From CAKZQX01 sp034436755 (GTDB lineage Bacteria > Chloroflexota > Chloroflexia > Chloroflexales > Chloroflexaceae), in assembly GCA_034436755.1 (NCBI GenBank), contig DAOTVB010000105.1, forward strand, positions 6,656 through 70,655: a DNA stretch of 64,000 bases, given 5' to 3'. Below, piece by piece: positions 46,164-55,621 of this stretch (its first letter is position 1; each line of letters begins with the position of its first letter). The position numbers and the translations under genes are program-made. The notes beneath the pieces were generated by a model. It worked only from the letters and a program-made list of their open reading frames with translations, was not told the DNA's origin and searched no databases.

Positions 46164-48206
46164 TCACGAGCCTCCCGGAATCAACGTAAATTCGGCGATG
46201 GCGCGGCGGCCGCTGGTGTTGCCGTAGGCGGTGTAGGTGCGCTTGCCGACCGGGTCTTGCTCCCCCAGGTAGAGCGAGGCCACAAACGCGCCGCTGTCAT
46301 CAACCTCGACATTGCCAATCGTCATTGTGGCGTTGTCCGGCAGTGTCACCCAGACGGTGACGGTCTCACCCGGCTGAAATCCGGAGCCTTCGAAGATGGC
46401 AATACTGCGCTGCGGTTCGCTCCCCGGACTGACCACCAGGCTGGCTGCTCCGGTGGGCATGGTCAGATCACTAACGGTCACTTCAAACTCGACAATACCG
46501 ACCAGATCGGTGCTGAGCCCGCGTGCGGTAAAGGCATAGCGGCCCGTCGGTGATCCGTCCGTGTAGATGATATATTCAAAGGAGCCGTCCGGCCCGGCCT
46601 GGATGCGGCCCTGATCGGCGACGGTGTTATCGGGGTAGCGCAACCAGAGCGCCAGCATTTCGCTCGCGCCGAAGTTAGCCCCCCGAATGGTAAAAAAACT
46701 GCCCTGGCTGTCCCTCCCCGGCTCAACTGTGATGACCACCTCTTCAGAGGTTGCGGGGGCTGCCCCAATCTCCACCTGTACATCGGCGTAGACCTCGCGT
46801 CCGCTGGTTTTGCCGCGTGCGGTGTAGGTATACTTGCCCGTCGGCGTAAAGGTTGCGTCCAGCCGATCCAGCACAAACGGCAGGCTAAAGTCCCCGGCGG
46901 CATTCGTTTCAACCTCGGCGACGGTGTAGACTTCAAAGTTGGGATAGGTGATCCAGATTGCGACCATTTCATTGGGCATAAACCCGCTTCCCTCCAGGAC
47001 AATTGTGTCGTTCTGGAGGGCCACGTTGGGCGTAGCTATCAGCTTGGGAAAGTCCAGACCATCCCCACCCGGCAGCGGGGTGGCCTCCGCCGGCGGCGCT
47101 GTGGGCGCCGGTACTGCGCCCAGCCGTGGGTCATACTCCAGGCCGGCGTAGAATTCGCGGCGGCTGGTCTTGCCGCGCGCAGTGTAGATGTAGCTTCCCG
47201 CCTCTGCGTCGGGATTATCCAGGAAATCCGGGCGGTAGGTGAACGTGAACGAGCCATTGTCCAGATCCGGATCGGCGACCGCTTCCACCCGCGCATTCGG
47301 GTAGGTGACCCAGATCGAGACGGTCTCATCATCGAAGAAGCCCTGGCCGGTCAGCGTGACATCTTGCGGCCCGGACACGGTCGCCGGGCTGACGGTAAAG
47401 GCCGCATCCCCGGTGATCGGGGTGGCGGTTGGCACAGGTGCGGCGGTTGGCGCCGGCGCGGCAGTTGGCACCGGCTCCTGCGGGGGCACCGGCTGGGCCG
47501 GGGGATTTGGCACCGTCACGGGGCCGATCTGCATCTCGGCATAGAATGTACGGGCGCTCTCATTGCCCTGCCCGGTGAAGAGATATTCGCCGTTGCCACG
47601 ATTCTCGGGCGTGAAGGTCAGGGAGAAATTACCGTCGTCGTTGGCCTTGATTACGTCAATCTCCGTGACACCAAAGTCGGGATAGGTGACCCAGACTGAT
47701 ACCTCTTCGCCCTCCTCGTAGCCATAGCCGGTAATCGTCACCGTCCCAAAGCTCGTGGCGGCATTGGGACTGACCGTCAGGCCGGTAAACCCGGTTGCCG
47801 GGGGATCGACCGGCTGCCCGGCGTCAACCTGTAGATTGGCGAAGATCTGCCGTTCGGTGGCGTGGCCATAGGCGGTGTAGACATACTGCCCTGAAGGTTC
47901 ACCCACAAAGTTGGGCAGGTAGGTCAGGGTAAAGTTGCCGTCGCGGTCGGCACGCAGTTCTGCTACCGGATACACCTTGAAGTTGGGGTAGGTGACCCAG
48001 ACGCCGATCCGCTCGCGCGACTCAAAGTTGCGCCCGGTCAGCACCACGGTCTGATTGGGGCGAACAGGATTGGGGCTGACCGTCAGACTGTTGTTGACAT
48101 CGGCCGCCTGCAAGCTATAGCTCCAGAGCAGGAGCAGCGCGGCGAGTGCCAGCGTGAACCCGATGAGAAACATCCGTCCCGGATGTTTGCGAACCAGGGG
48201 AATCAT
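46164..48206 (-). CDS. Secreted protein with six Ig-like/IPT-type repeats
   Basis: 680 residues. An N-terminal membrane/signal segment (about 12-34) is followed by six beta-rich repeats of about 95 residues. Each has a start like LTVSPNPV-PNQTVVLTG-NF, a centre EXVXVWVTYPN or similar, VAEV-AD-DGNFTLTY, and an end YTAYG-TSGR. Repeats begin near residues 40, 140, 265, 380, 490 and 590. A Pro/Thr/Ala linker (VPTAAPAPTAAPVPTAT) separates repeats 2 and 3. No catalytic motif is seen. It probably forms an extended surface or sheath protein. AAGGAG precedes the ATG. The family is not one I can name; the repeats resemble IPT/TIG folds. Confidence 0.8.
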   Translation of the reverse strand: MIPLVRKHPGRMFLIGFTLALAALLLLWSYSLQAADVNNSLTVSPNPVRPNQTVVLTGRNFESRERIGVWVTYPNFKVYPVAELRADRDGNFTLTYLPNFVGEPSGQYVYTAYGHATERQIFANLQVDAGQPVDPPATGFTGLTVSPNAATSFGTVTITGYGYEEGEEVSVWVTYPDFGVTEIDVIKANDDGNFSLTFTPENRGNGEYLFTGQGNESARTFYAEMQIGPVTVPNPPAQPVPPQEPVPTAAPAPTAAPVPTATPITGDAAFTVSPATVSGPQDVTLTGQGFFDDETVSIWVTYPNARVEAVADPDLDNGSFTFTYRPDFLDNPDAEAGSYIYTARGKTSRREFYAGLEYDPRLGAVPAPTAPPAEATPLPGGDGLDFPKLIATPNVALQNDTIVLEGSGFMPNEMVAIWITYPNFEVYTVAEVETNAAGDFSLPFVLDRLDATFTPTGKYTYTARGKTSGREVYADVQVEIGAAPATSEEVVITVEPGRDSQGSFFTIRGANFGASEMLALWLRYPDNTVADQGRIQAGPDGSFEYIIYTDGSPTGRYAFTARGLSTDLVGIVEFEVTVSDLTMPTGAASLVVSPGSEPQRSIAIFEGSGFQPGETVTVWVTLPDNATMTIGNVEVDDSGAFVASLYLGEQDPVGKRTYTAYGNTSGRRAIAEFTLIPGGS

Positions 48207-48479
48207 GATCGTATCTCCTTACTGCTTACCAGAATTCGGTCGGTTTCCCGATAGATAAGACCTTCTCGGTAGTCCTCCTCTTTAACTCCACACGGTCACG
48301 CAACCACAAAATTGCGGGGAGCAGCATACGCCCCTGCCGGTGCTGTACCGGAAGCAGAGTGTGGCAACGCTTTTTCATGATTGCGCGCCAATATATGGAT
48401 GCGAGTATCTCTTTTGACTCTACTGCACAGTGGGATAAACTACGAAGATGCGTAGGTAACGAGATCATGACAACTTGTG

Positions 48480-48521
48480 AGGGCTGAGAACCGAGAACCG
48501 AGAACTGAGGACTGAGAACCG
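48480..48521 (+). repeat. Heptad array (GAGAACC)n
   Basis: Five units of GAGAACC, GAGAACT and GAGGACT follow one another just left of the palindromic array at 48521. Confidence 0.75.
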
Positions 48522-48680
48522 GGGTGCATGCAATGCACCGTGCAGTGACAACCGCCGGAGGGTGTATGCAATGCACCGTGCAGCTTGCGGCGTGACACCA
48601 GCCGCCGGAGGGTGCATGCGATGCACCGTGCAGTTGACAACCGTCGGAGGGTGCATGCGATGCACCGTGCAGCCGTAGGG
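48521..48680. repeat. Tandem palindromic repeats (GGTGCATGCAATGCACC)
   Basis: Four units of 39-50 bp near 48522, 48561, 48611 and 48649 each contain GGTG(C/T)ATGC(A/G)ATGCACC followed by GTGCAG and usually a CCGCCGGAGG-type joint. Each unit can fold on itself. Minus-strand ORFs across 48226-48699 are repeat translations. 48207-48479 shows no gene. Confidence 0.85.
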
Positions 48681-48738
48681 CATGCTTCCGGTATAACACC
48701 GGAAAAAAAGGTGTGGAAATCAGTCGAGAAAAGCCAGG

Positions 48739-49293
48739 CTACTGCTGTGCGCGGAGGTCGGCCCAGTCCTCGGCAAGCATGGCCCAGCGCGTATGATCAC
48801 ACCAGACATCGTTAATCTTCAGGTAGCGCCGCGAGTAGCCCTCCTGGGTAAAGCCCAGGCGTTGCACAACCGCCAGCGATGCGTGATTTGCCGGCTGGAT
48901 ATTGGCTTCAATGCGGTGCAGGCCCAGCGTGTCGAAGGCGTGATCCAGAACCAGCGCGATGGCCGCGGTCATGTAGCCGGAGCCGGTGTGGCCCGCGCCA
49001 AGGTAGTAGCCCATGTAAGCACTCTGGAAGTGACCATAGAAGATCTGACTGAGGTTGATTGCGCCAATAATGTGCTGATCATGCAACCGGCAGACCAGAA
49101 ACCCGGCCGTATCATCGCGCCGGCAGCGTTCCAGGTAGGTAGCAACCTGGTCAGGGGTTAGCGGCGGCGCAACCCAGGGGTGATGCAGCGCCCGGCTTGC
49201 CTGGTGCAGCGCGATCAACTCATCGGTATCAGCGGGATGGGGATGGCGAATAGCGACGCGGCCGCCGCGTCGGATAAACGGATCATGGGTCAT
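48739..49293 (-). CDS. GNAT N-acetyltransferase, RimJ/RimL type
   Basis: 184 residues. The N-terminus GRVAIRHPHPADTDELIALHQAS, a middle YYLGAGHTGSGYMTAAIALVLDHAFDTLGLHRIEANIQPANHASLAVVQRLGFTQEGYSRRYLKIN and the C-terminal DHTRWAML are characteristic of RimJ/RimL enzymes that acetylate protein N-termini or small amines. The acetyl-CoA loop reads HTGSGYM. The ATG lies at the very end of repeat element C3: the family C terminal sequence reads AGGATTGCTATATG on the gene strand and so appears to supply both an SD-like AGGA and the start codon. Confidence 0.87.
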   Translation of the reverse strand: MTHDPFIRRGGRVAIRHPHPADTDELIALHQASRALHHPWVAPPLTPDQVATYLERCRRDDTAGFLVCRLHDQHIIGAINLSQIFYGHFQSAYMGYYLGAGHTGSGYMTAAIALVLDHAFDTLGLHRIEANIQPANHASLAVVQRLGFTQEGYSRRYLKINDVWCDHTRWAMLAEDWADLRAQQ

Positions 49294-49350
49294 ATAGCAA
49301 TCCTAAAGTGGTTGTGAACTGGTTCTTCGGGATGCGCTCCCAGCCGCCTG
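49292..49350. repeat. Family C element, copy C3, truncated by A6
   Basis: Reads ATATAGCAATCCTAAAG, GGTTGTGAACTGGTTCTTCGG, then CCAGCCGCC, matching the left 60% of C1. It stops where element A6 begins (TGATGAAC). Confidence 0.8.
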
Positions 49351-49512
49351 ATGAACTTTGTAATGTTTCATCCAGATATCGCCACTCAGGAGTCCCGGCT
49401 TCAGCCGGATCACGCTTTTCCGGCAGCGTACCGTTGCCCTGGCAGATGTTCGACGGCTAAAGCCGGGACTCCAGTACGTCACATATCCGGACTATGTTTT
49501 CAAACTTCATCA
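49348..49512. repeat. Family A palindromic element, copy A6 (best ends)
   Basis: The terminal CTGATGAACTTT at the left and AAACTTCATCAG at the right are inverted repeats (11 of 12). Inner arms GGAGTCCCGGCTTCAGCCGG and GGCTAAAGCCGGGACTCC. Total about 165 bp. A decayed half copy with CGGCTAAAGCCGGGACTCCC follows at 49522-49620. Confidence 0.87.
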
Positions 49513-49767
49513 GCCAGATCAGGCGTTCCCTTCAGTATAGCGCGGCCCCGGCAAGCATCCCACCGGCTAAAGCCGGGACTCCCGGATGACACATTCGGGT
49601 CATTTGCTCAACGTTCTTCCAATGTAACTCTCATACTATCACGCTGGAAGCGTGACCTACGAGAACGGGTGCTCTGTCCGGCAGCAGCACAGTTGACCTG
49701 CCCGGTTGGGCAGCCCCCACCCGACCGGGTAGGCGGGCAAAACCTGTTCAACTATCCGCTTGTCACC

Positions 49768-49796
49768 TTGACATCATGCGCAGTCTCCGTTATCCT
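49768..49796 (+). promoter_or_regulatory. Sigma-70-type promoter of the propionyl-CoA synthase gene
   Basis: A perfect TTGACA (49768-49773) and TATCCT (49791-49796) are separated by 17 bp. About 35 bp after the -10 there is a perfect 12-nt palindrome CAACTCGAGTTG (49830-49841), a possible operator. The start codon is 174 bp downstream. Confidence 0.65.
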
Positions 49797-49969
49797 ATGG
49801 TCATCCCCCACGGTATGTTTTACCTGTCACAACTCGAGTTGACTTCAACAGTCAGTCAAGTGAGGGGCGACGGCAGGCGTGCAGTCTATTGGTTCTTGGC
49901 ATGCTACGTTGCCCAGTATGTGAGCAGAGAGCAATGACAACTCATGCGAAAGGAGCAGGAGGTTAGAGT

Positions 49970-52900
49970 ATGATCGAGAGCACAGTTGCGCATCCTGCCC
50001 GGCGTCAACCCCGCAGTAATCCCGTCCTTACCCGCGCTGATTGGGAGGCCCAACGCAAAGCAGTTCTGGATAATCCTGGCGCGTTTCACGGAAAAATTGC
50101 GCGTAGTGCCATTCATTGGTATGACGCGAAGTTGAACGCCTGGATCACCTGGGACGAAGACCAGAGTCGCTGGACGGGCCTGGATGCCGATAGCGGCGCG
50201 GAAGTCGAGGTTTCCTACGGTGCCGGTCACGAGCCCTGGAAGCGGGCCCTGAACGACGATAACCCGCCGTTCTACCACTGGTTTGAGGGCGGGCTGACCA
50301 ATGCCTGCTTTAACGAGGTCGATCGCCATGTGATGATGGGCTATGGCGACGAAGTGGCCTACCACTTTGAGGGCGACCGCTGGGACTCCTCGCTGAACGA
50401 TGGGCGCGGTGGCCCGGTTGTGAGCTATGCGGTCACACGCAAGCGGTTGTTGCTGGAGGTCGTCAAGGCGACGCAGGTGCTGATGGATCTTGGCCTGAAG
50501 CGGGGCGATCGCATTGCGATCAATATGCCCAACATCATGGATCAGATCTACTACACCGAGGCGGCCAAGCGACTGGGTATTATCTACACTTCGGTGTTTG
50601 GTGGCTTTAGCGACAAAACCCTCAGTGATCGTATCCACAATGCGGGAGCTAAAGTGATTATCACTAGCGATGGTGGCTACCGCAATGCGCAGGTTGTGGA
50701 ATTTAAAGAGGTCTACACCGATCCTGCCCTTGATAAATTTATTCCCATTGAAACAGCCCAGGAAATTGTGCGCCAGACACTGGAAACGTTGCAGACTGAA
50801 CTTGATGTGGAGCAGCGTGATCTGCTCTTCAACAGTGTGAAAGATGCGATTGCCGGTGAGATTACTATCGAGCGCAGTGATGTGATGCGCGGCGTGGGGC
50901 GCGCACTGGATCAGATGTTTACGCTCGACGCGGCGACCCAGTCGCATGTGCGTACCTCGATTGCCCAGGCGCTGGTCGCCTCCCCGCCCCGGGTTGAGGC
51001 GGTTGTGGTGGTGCGTCACACCGGGCACGATATCCTCTGGCGGCCCGAGCGTGATCGCTGGAGCCACGAGTTGATCGCCACCGCTACCGAGAAGGTGCTG
51101 GCGAATGCGCAGAAGGCCGGCGTCAATGTGCAGAGTGAGCAGGAACTGCTGGCCCTGCCGACTGACCAGTTCCTCAAGGCGGTCTATGCCACCAGCAAGT
51201 GCGATCCGGTTGATGCCGAGTTCCCGATGTTTATCATCTACACCAGCGGGAGTACCGGCAAGCCCAAGGGCGTGGTGCATGTCCACGGTGGCTATGTGGC
51301 CGGGCTGGTGCATACGATGCGGGTGAGCTTTGACTTTGAGCCGGGCGATGTGATGTTTGTGGTGGCCGATCCGGGCTGGATTACCGGCCAGAGCTACATG
51401 ATCACCGCCTCGCTGGCCAGCCGCTGTGTTGGCGTGATTACCGAAGGCTCGCCGGTCTTCCCCAGTGCCGGGCGCTTCTCCAGCATTATCGAGCGCTACG
51501 GCGTGCAGATCTTCAAGGCGGGCGTCACCTTCCTCAAGTCGGTGATGACCGACCCGCAGAACCGGGCCGATGTTGAGCAGTATGATATGGGGTCGCTGCG
51601 CGTTGCCACTTTCTGCGCCGAGCCGGTCAGCCCGTCCGTGCAGGAGTTTGGGATGGAACTGATGACGCCGCAGTATATCAACTCCTACTGGGCCACCGAG
51701 CATGGCGGTATCGTCTGGACCCACTTCTTCGGCAATGATGACTATCCGCTGCGCCCCGATGCTCATACCTACCCGCTACCCTGGGTAATTGGTGATGTCT
51801 GGGTCGCCGCCGAGGTCAACGCCGAGGGTGTACCGACCAGTTACCGCGTGGCTGACCTGGAGGAGCGCGGCGAGATTGTGATCTCCCTGCCCTACCCCTA
51901 CCTGGCACGCACGATCTGGGGCGATGAGGCTAACTTCAGTCTGCATGGCGATAGCTTTAACACCGACTGGAAGGGCGATGCCGAGCGCTTTGTGAAGACC
52001 TACTGGAAGCGCGGTCCCGAAGGTGAGTGGGGCTATGTCCAGGGTGACTTTGCGATGAAGTACCCGGATGGCAGCTTTACCCTGCATGGTCGTAGCGACG
52101 ACGTGATTAACGTGAGCGGTCACCGGATGGGTACCGAGGAGATCGAGGGCGCGATCCTGCGTGATAAGCAACTGGTCGCCGACTCGCCGGTGGGGAACTG
52201 TATCGTGGTCGGCGCGCCGCACCGCGAGAAGGGTCTGACGCCGCTGGCCTTCATTCTGGTCAAGGGTGAGGAGAAGCTCAGCAGCGAAGATCGCCGCCGC
52301 CTGAATGATCTGGTGCGCAACGAGAAGGGTGTGGTCGCGGTACCGGAAGACTATATTGAGGTCAGCGCCTTCCCCGAAACGCGCAGTGGGAAGTACATGC
52401 GCCGCTTCCTGCGCAGTATGGTGCTGGATGAGCCGCTGGGCGATACCACCACGCTGCGCAACCCGGAGTCGCTCAATGAGATCCAGGAGAAGATTGGTCG
52501 CTGGAAGCAGTTGCAGCGTCTGGCCGAGGAGCAGCAGATCTTCGAGCGCTACCGCTACTTCCGCATTGAGTACCACAATGTCACCAAGACGCAGAAGTTG
52601 GCGATTGTTGTCGTGTCCAACCCGCCGGTCAACGCGCTGAACGAGCGTTCGCTGGACGAGTTGAACACGTTGCTGGATCACCTCTCCCGCCGCGAGGATA
52701 TCGCTGCGCTGGTCTTTACGGGTGACGGCGCGAAGAGCTTTGTGGCCGGTGCCGATATTCGCCAGTTCCTGGAGGAGATCCACACGGTTGAGGATGCGAT
52801 TGCACTGCCCAATAACGCCCATCTGGCCTTCCGCAAGATCGAGCGGATGAACAAGCCCTGCATTGCGGCCATCAACGGTGTGGCGTTTGGTGGTGGACTT

Positions 52901-55600
52901 GAGTTTGCGATGTCCTGCCACTACCGCATCGCTGATCCGACCGCCGAGTTCGGCCAACCGGAGGTCAACTTGCGCCTGCTGCCGGGCTATGGTGGCACGC
53001 AGCGCCTGCCGCGCCTGCTCTTCTCGCGCCGGGGTGAGGCCGGGTTGATGAAGGCGCTGATGATGATTATGGGCGGACGCAGCATCAACGCCGACCGTGC
53101 CTATGAGATTGGTCTGGTTGATCGGGTGACTCACGGGAGCCAGGATGCGCTCTCGCTGGCCTCGCAGATGATCCGCGAGTATGTGCGCGCTCAGAGTGAT
53201 GGACAGATGGAACCAGACCCCGCCACCAGTGGAAATGGCAGCGTTGTGGAAGATAACAGCGATCCGCGCTCCTTCTTCTCGGCCTTCCACGACCCGATGA
53301 TCGAAGAAAGCCTCTGGCCGGCTCTGCCGGAAGCCTTCAAGCAGCGCAAGGAACTGACTGCCGAGTGGGAAAAGCCGCAGGCGCAGTTTGTTGAGCAGCA
53401 TCTTGACACGGTGCTCAAGCATCCGATGATCGAGCGCATCATCAAGCAGTCCGAGGGTGCCGGCCGCCGCAAGACGGTTGACCGGATTGTTGAGGCGATC
53501 CGCTACGGCTACATGCACGGTCTGGCGCAGGGTCTGGAGCGCGAGGCCCGTCTGTTCGCCGAAGCGGTGGTCGATCCGGAGGGCGGTAAGAAGGGTATCC
53601 AGGACTTCATGGATAAGAAGAGCGCGCCGCTGCCCACCCGCCGCCGCATTTCGCTCACCAAAGAAGAGGAGCAGCGCCTGATCGACGAGGGCTACCTGTT
53701 GCCGATTGGTGCGCCTTTCTTCCCCGGTGTGACGACGATCCCGGTGGCGCAGTATGCCTGGGCCGCCATCCGCGATGAGCAGACCGGCGCGGCGATGCAT
53801 GGCGATCCGAAAGAGGTTGAGAAAGAGATTATCATTCCGGTGGAGAAGCCCAGCGCGACCCAGGTGCAGCTCTACATTCTCGCCAGCGAGGTCAACTTTA
53901 ACGATATCTGGGCGATCACGGGTGTGCCGGTGTCGCTCTTCGATGATCACGACCGTGACTGGCATGTGACAGGTAGTGGTGGTATCGGTCTGGTGGTCTC
54001 GATGGGCGAAGAGGTGCGGCGCGAGGGTCGCCTCAAGGTGGGCGATCTGGTGACGATCTACTCCGGCCAGAGCGATCTGCTCTCCCCAATGCAGGGGCTT
54101 GACCCGATGGCGGCGGACTTTGTGATCCAGGGCTACCAGACCCCCGACGCCTCGCACGAGCAGTTTATGTTGGCGCAAGCGCCGCAATGCCTGCCGCTGC
54201 CGCCCGACCTGACGCTGGAGGCCGCCGGGAGCTACATCCTCAACCTGGGTACGGTCTACCGTGGGCTCTTCACCACACTGAAGGTCCAGGGTGGTCGCCG
54301 GATCTTTATCGAGGGTGCGGCCACGGGTACTGGTCTGGATGCGGTCAAGTCAGCCGCACGCAACAGTGTCCATGTCACGGGTATGGTCAGTAGCCGCGAG
54401 CGTGCCGAGGTGGTGCGCAAGAATGGCGGTGTTGGTACGATCAACCGCAAAGACCCGCGCTACAAGGATATCTTTACCCGCGTGCCGGAAGATCCGGCCC
54501 AGTGGGAGATCTGGGAGGCGGCCGGGCATCCGATGCTCGAGGACTTCCGCGCCCAGAATGGCGGGCATCTGGCCGACTATGCACTCTCGCACGCGGGTGA
54601 GATCTCCTTCCCGCGCAGCTTCCAGTTGCTGGGTGAGCCGCGCGATGGGCATATCCCGACGATGGCCTTCTACGGCGCGAGTAGTGGGTATCACTTCACC
54701 TTCCTGGGTAAGCCGGGCGCATCCCGCCCCGAGGCGATGCTCAACCGGGCTAACCTGCGCGCGGGTGAGGCGGTAATGATCTACTACGGCCTGGAGCGCG
54801 ACCCGACCCACAAGCATCGCAGCAGCTTCCCGCTGATGGATGGCGCGGGCCTGGAAGCAATCGAGGCCGCCCGCGTGGCCGGTGCCCGCATTGTGGTCGT
54901 CACCTACACCGACGCCCAGCGTGAGTTTGTCCAGAGCCTCGGCTTTGGCGCATCGCTCAAGGGTGTGGTCAGCATCGAGGAACTCAAGCGGCGCTTTGGT
55001 GACGAATTCGACTGGCCGGAGACCATGCCGCCGCTGCCGGACCCGCGCAAGCAACTGCAGGAGTTCAAGGAGGCGGTGCGGCGCTACAACGACCTGACCT
55101 TCAAGCCGATGGGCCAGGCAGTCGGGGCGTTCTTGCGCAGTTCCGACAACCCGCGCGGCTATCCCGACCTGATTGTCGAGCGCGCCGGGCATGACACGCT
55201 GGGTATCAGCGCCATGATGATCAAGCCGTTCGTCGGGCGGATTGTCTACTACGAAGATATGGGGATGCAGCGCTACTCCTTCTTCGCACCGCAGATCTGG
55301 ATGCGCCAGCGCCGCATCTACATGCCGACGGCGAACATCTGGGGGACGCACCTCTCCAACGCCTACGAGATCGTCCGCCTGAACGACGAGATCAGCGCGG
55401 GCCTGCTCAGCGTCACCGAGCCCATCCTGGTGCCGTGGGACGAACTGCCCGAAGCGCATCAGGCGATGTGGGAAAACCGCCACGCCGGGGCAACCTACGT
55501 GGTCAACCACGCGCTGCCGCGCTCCGGTCTGAAGACCAAGGATGAACTCTACGAGGCCTGGGCTGAGGAGTTGCACAAACTGGAAGGCCAGTTGGTCTGA
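49970..55600 (+). CDS. pcs: Propionyl-CoA synthase (trifunctional; 3-hydroxypropionate bi-cycle)
   Basis: 1,876 residues. It converts 3-hydroxypropionate to propionyl-CoA in three steps within one chain. Domain 1 (about 90-850) is an AMP-forming acyl-CoA synthetase with YTSGSTGKPKG at about 423, GRSDDVINVSGHRMGTEEIE at about 707 and the catalytic lysine in RSGKYMRR at about 804. It carries an extra insert of roughly 150 residues (about 255-410). Domain 2 (about 870-1200) is a crotonase with AGADIRQF, GGGLEFAMSC and FGQPEVNLRLLPGYGGTQRL, retaining both catalytic glutamates. Domain 3 (about 1260-1876) is an MDR-type enoyl-CoA reductase with the nucleotide loop GAATGTGLDAVKSAARN. AGGAGG lies before the ATG. 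The layout matches Chloroflexus Pcs. Confidence 0.95.
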   Translation: MIESTVAHPARRQPRSNPVLTRADWEAQRKAVLDNPGAFHGKIARSAIHWYDAKLNAWITWDEDQSRWTGLDADSGAEVEVSYGAGHEPWKRALNDDNPPFYHWFEGGLTNACFNEVDRHVMMGYGDEVAYHFEGDRWDSSLNDGRGGPVVSYAVTRKRLLLEVVKATQVLMDLGLKRGDRIAINMPNIMDQIYYTEAAKRLGIIYTSVFGGFSDKTLSDRIHNAGAKVIITSDGGYRNAQVVEFKEVYTDPALDKFIPIETAQEIVRQTLETLQTELDVEQRDLLFNSVKDAIAGEITIERSDVMRGVGRALDQMFTLDAATQSHVRTSIAQALVASPPRVEAVVVVRHTGHDILWRPERDRWSHELIATATEKVLANAQKAGVNVQSEQELLALPTDQFLKAVYATSKCDPVDAEFPMFIIYTSGSTGKPKGVVHVHGGYVAGLVHTMRVSFDFEPGDVMFVVADPGWITGQSYMITASLASRCVGVITEGSPVFPSAGRFSSIIERYGVQIFKAGVTFLKSVMTDPQNRADVEQYDMGSLRVATFCAEPVSPSVQEFGMELMTPQYINSYWATEHGGIVWTHFFGNDDYPLRPDAHTYPLPWVIGDVWVAAEVNAEGVPTSYRVADLEERGEIVISLPYPYLARTIWGDEANFSLHGDSFNTDWKGDAERFVKTYWKRGPEGEWGYVQGDFAMKYPDGSFTLHGRSDDVINVSGHRMGTEEIEGAILRDKQLVADSPVGNCIVVGAPHREKGLTPLAFILVKGEEKLSSEDRRRLNDLVRNEKGVVAVPEDYIEVSAFPETRSGKYMRRFLRSMVLDEPLGDTTTLRNPESLNEIQEKIGRWKQLQRLAEEQQIFERYRYFRIEYHNVTKTQKLAIVVVSNPPVNALNERSLDELNTLLDHLSRREDIAALVFTGDGAKSFVAGADIRQFLEEIHTVEDAIALPNNAHLAFRKIERMNKPCIAAINGVAFGGGLEFAMSCHYRIADPTAEFGQPEVNLRLLPGYGGTQRLPRLLFSRRGEAGLMKALMMIMGGRSINADRAYEIGLVDRVTHGSQDALSLASQMIREYVRAQSDGQMEPDPATSGNGSVVEDNSDPRSFFSAFHDPMIEESLWPALPEAFKQRKELTAEWEKPQAQFVEQHLDTVLKHPMIERIIKQSEGAGRRKTVDRIVEAIRYGYMHGLAQGLEREARLFAEAVVDPEGGKKGIQDFMDKKSAPLPTRRRISLTKEEEQRLIDEGYLLPIGAPFFPGVTTIPVAQYAWAAIRDEQTGAAMHGDPKEVEKEIIIPVEKPSATQVQLYILASEVNFNDIWAITGVPVSLFDDHDRDWHVTGSGGIGLVVSMGEEVRREGRLKVGDLVTIYSGQSDLLSPMQGLDPMAADFVIQGYQTPDASHEQFMLAQAPQCLPLPPDLTLEAAGSYILNLGTVYRGLFTTLKVQGGRRIFIEGAATGTGLDAVKSAARNSVHVTGMVSSRERAEVVRKNGGVGTINRKDPRYKDIFTRVPEDPAQWEIWEAAGHPMLEDFRAQNGGHLADYALSHAGEISFPRSFQLLGEPRDGHIPTMAFYGASSGYHFTFLGKPGASRPEAMLNRANLRAGEAVMIYYGLERDPTHKHRSSFPLMDGAGLEAIEAARVAGARIVVVTYTDAQREFVQSLGFGASLKGVVSIEELKRRFGDEFDWPETMPPLPDPRKQLQEFKEAVRRYNDLTFKPMGQAVGAFLRSSDNPRGYPDLIVERAGHDTLGISAMMIKPFVGRIVYYEDMGMQRYSFFAPQIWMRQRRIYMPTANIWGTHLSNAYEIVRLNDEISAGLLSVTEPILVPWDELPEAHQAMWENRHAGATYVVNHALPRSGLKTKDELYEAWAEELHKLEGQLV

Positions 55601-55621
55601 CGGGTTGATGAGTTGAGAACG

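Noticed and set aside
48226..48699. 157-residue minus-strand ORF with repeated GASHAPSG motifs
   Set aside because: The amino-acid repeats are translations of the tandem palindromes; the overlapping frames are equally open.
49904..51766. 620-residue antisense ORF over the start of pcs
   Set aside because: A shadow of the synthetase domain; it would also read through the pcs ribosome site.
51776..54187. 803-residue antisense ORF inside pcs
   Set aside because: It is the mirror of a GC-rich coding region with strong codon bias. No family features, and the sense frame has all catalytic motifs.
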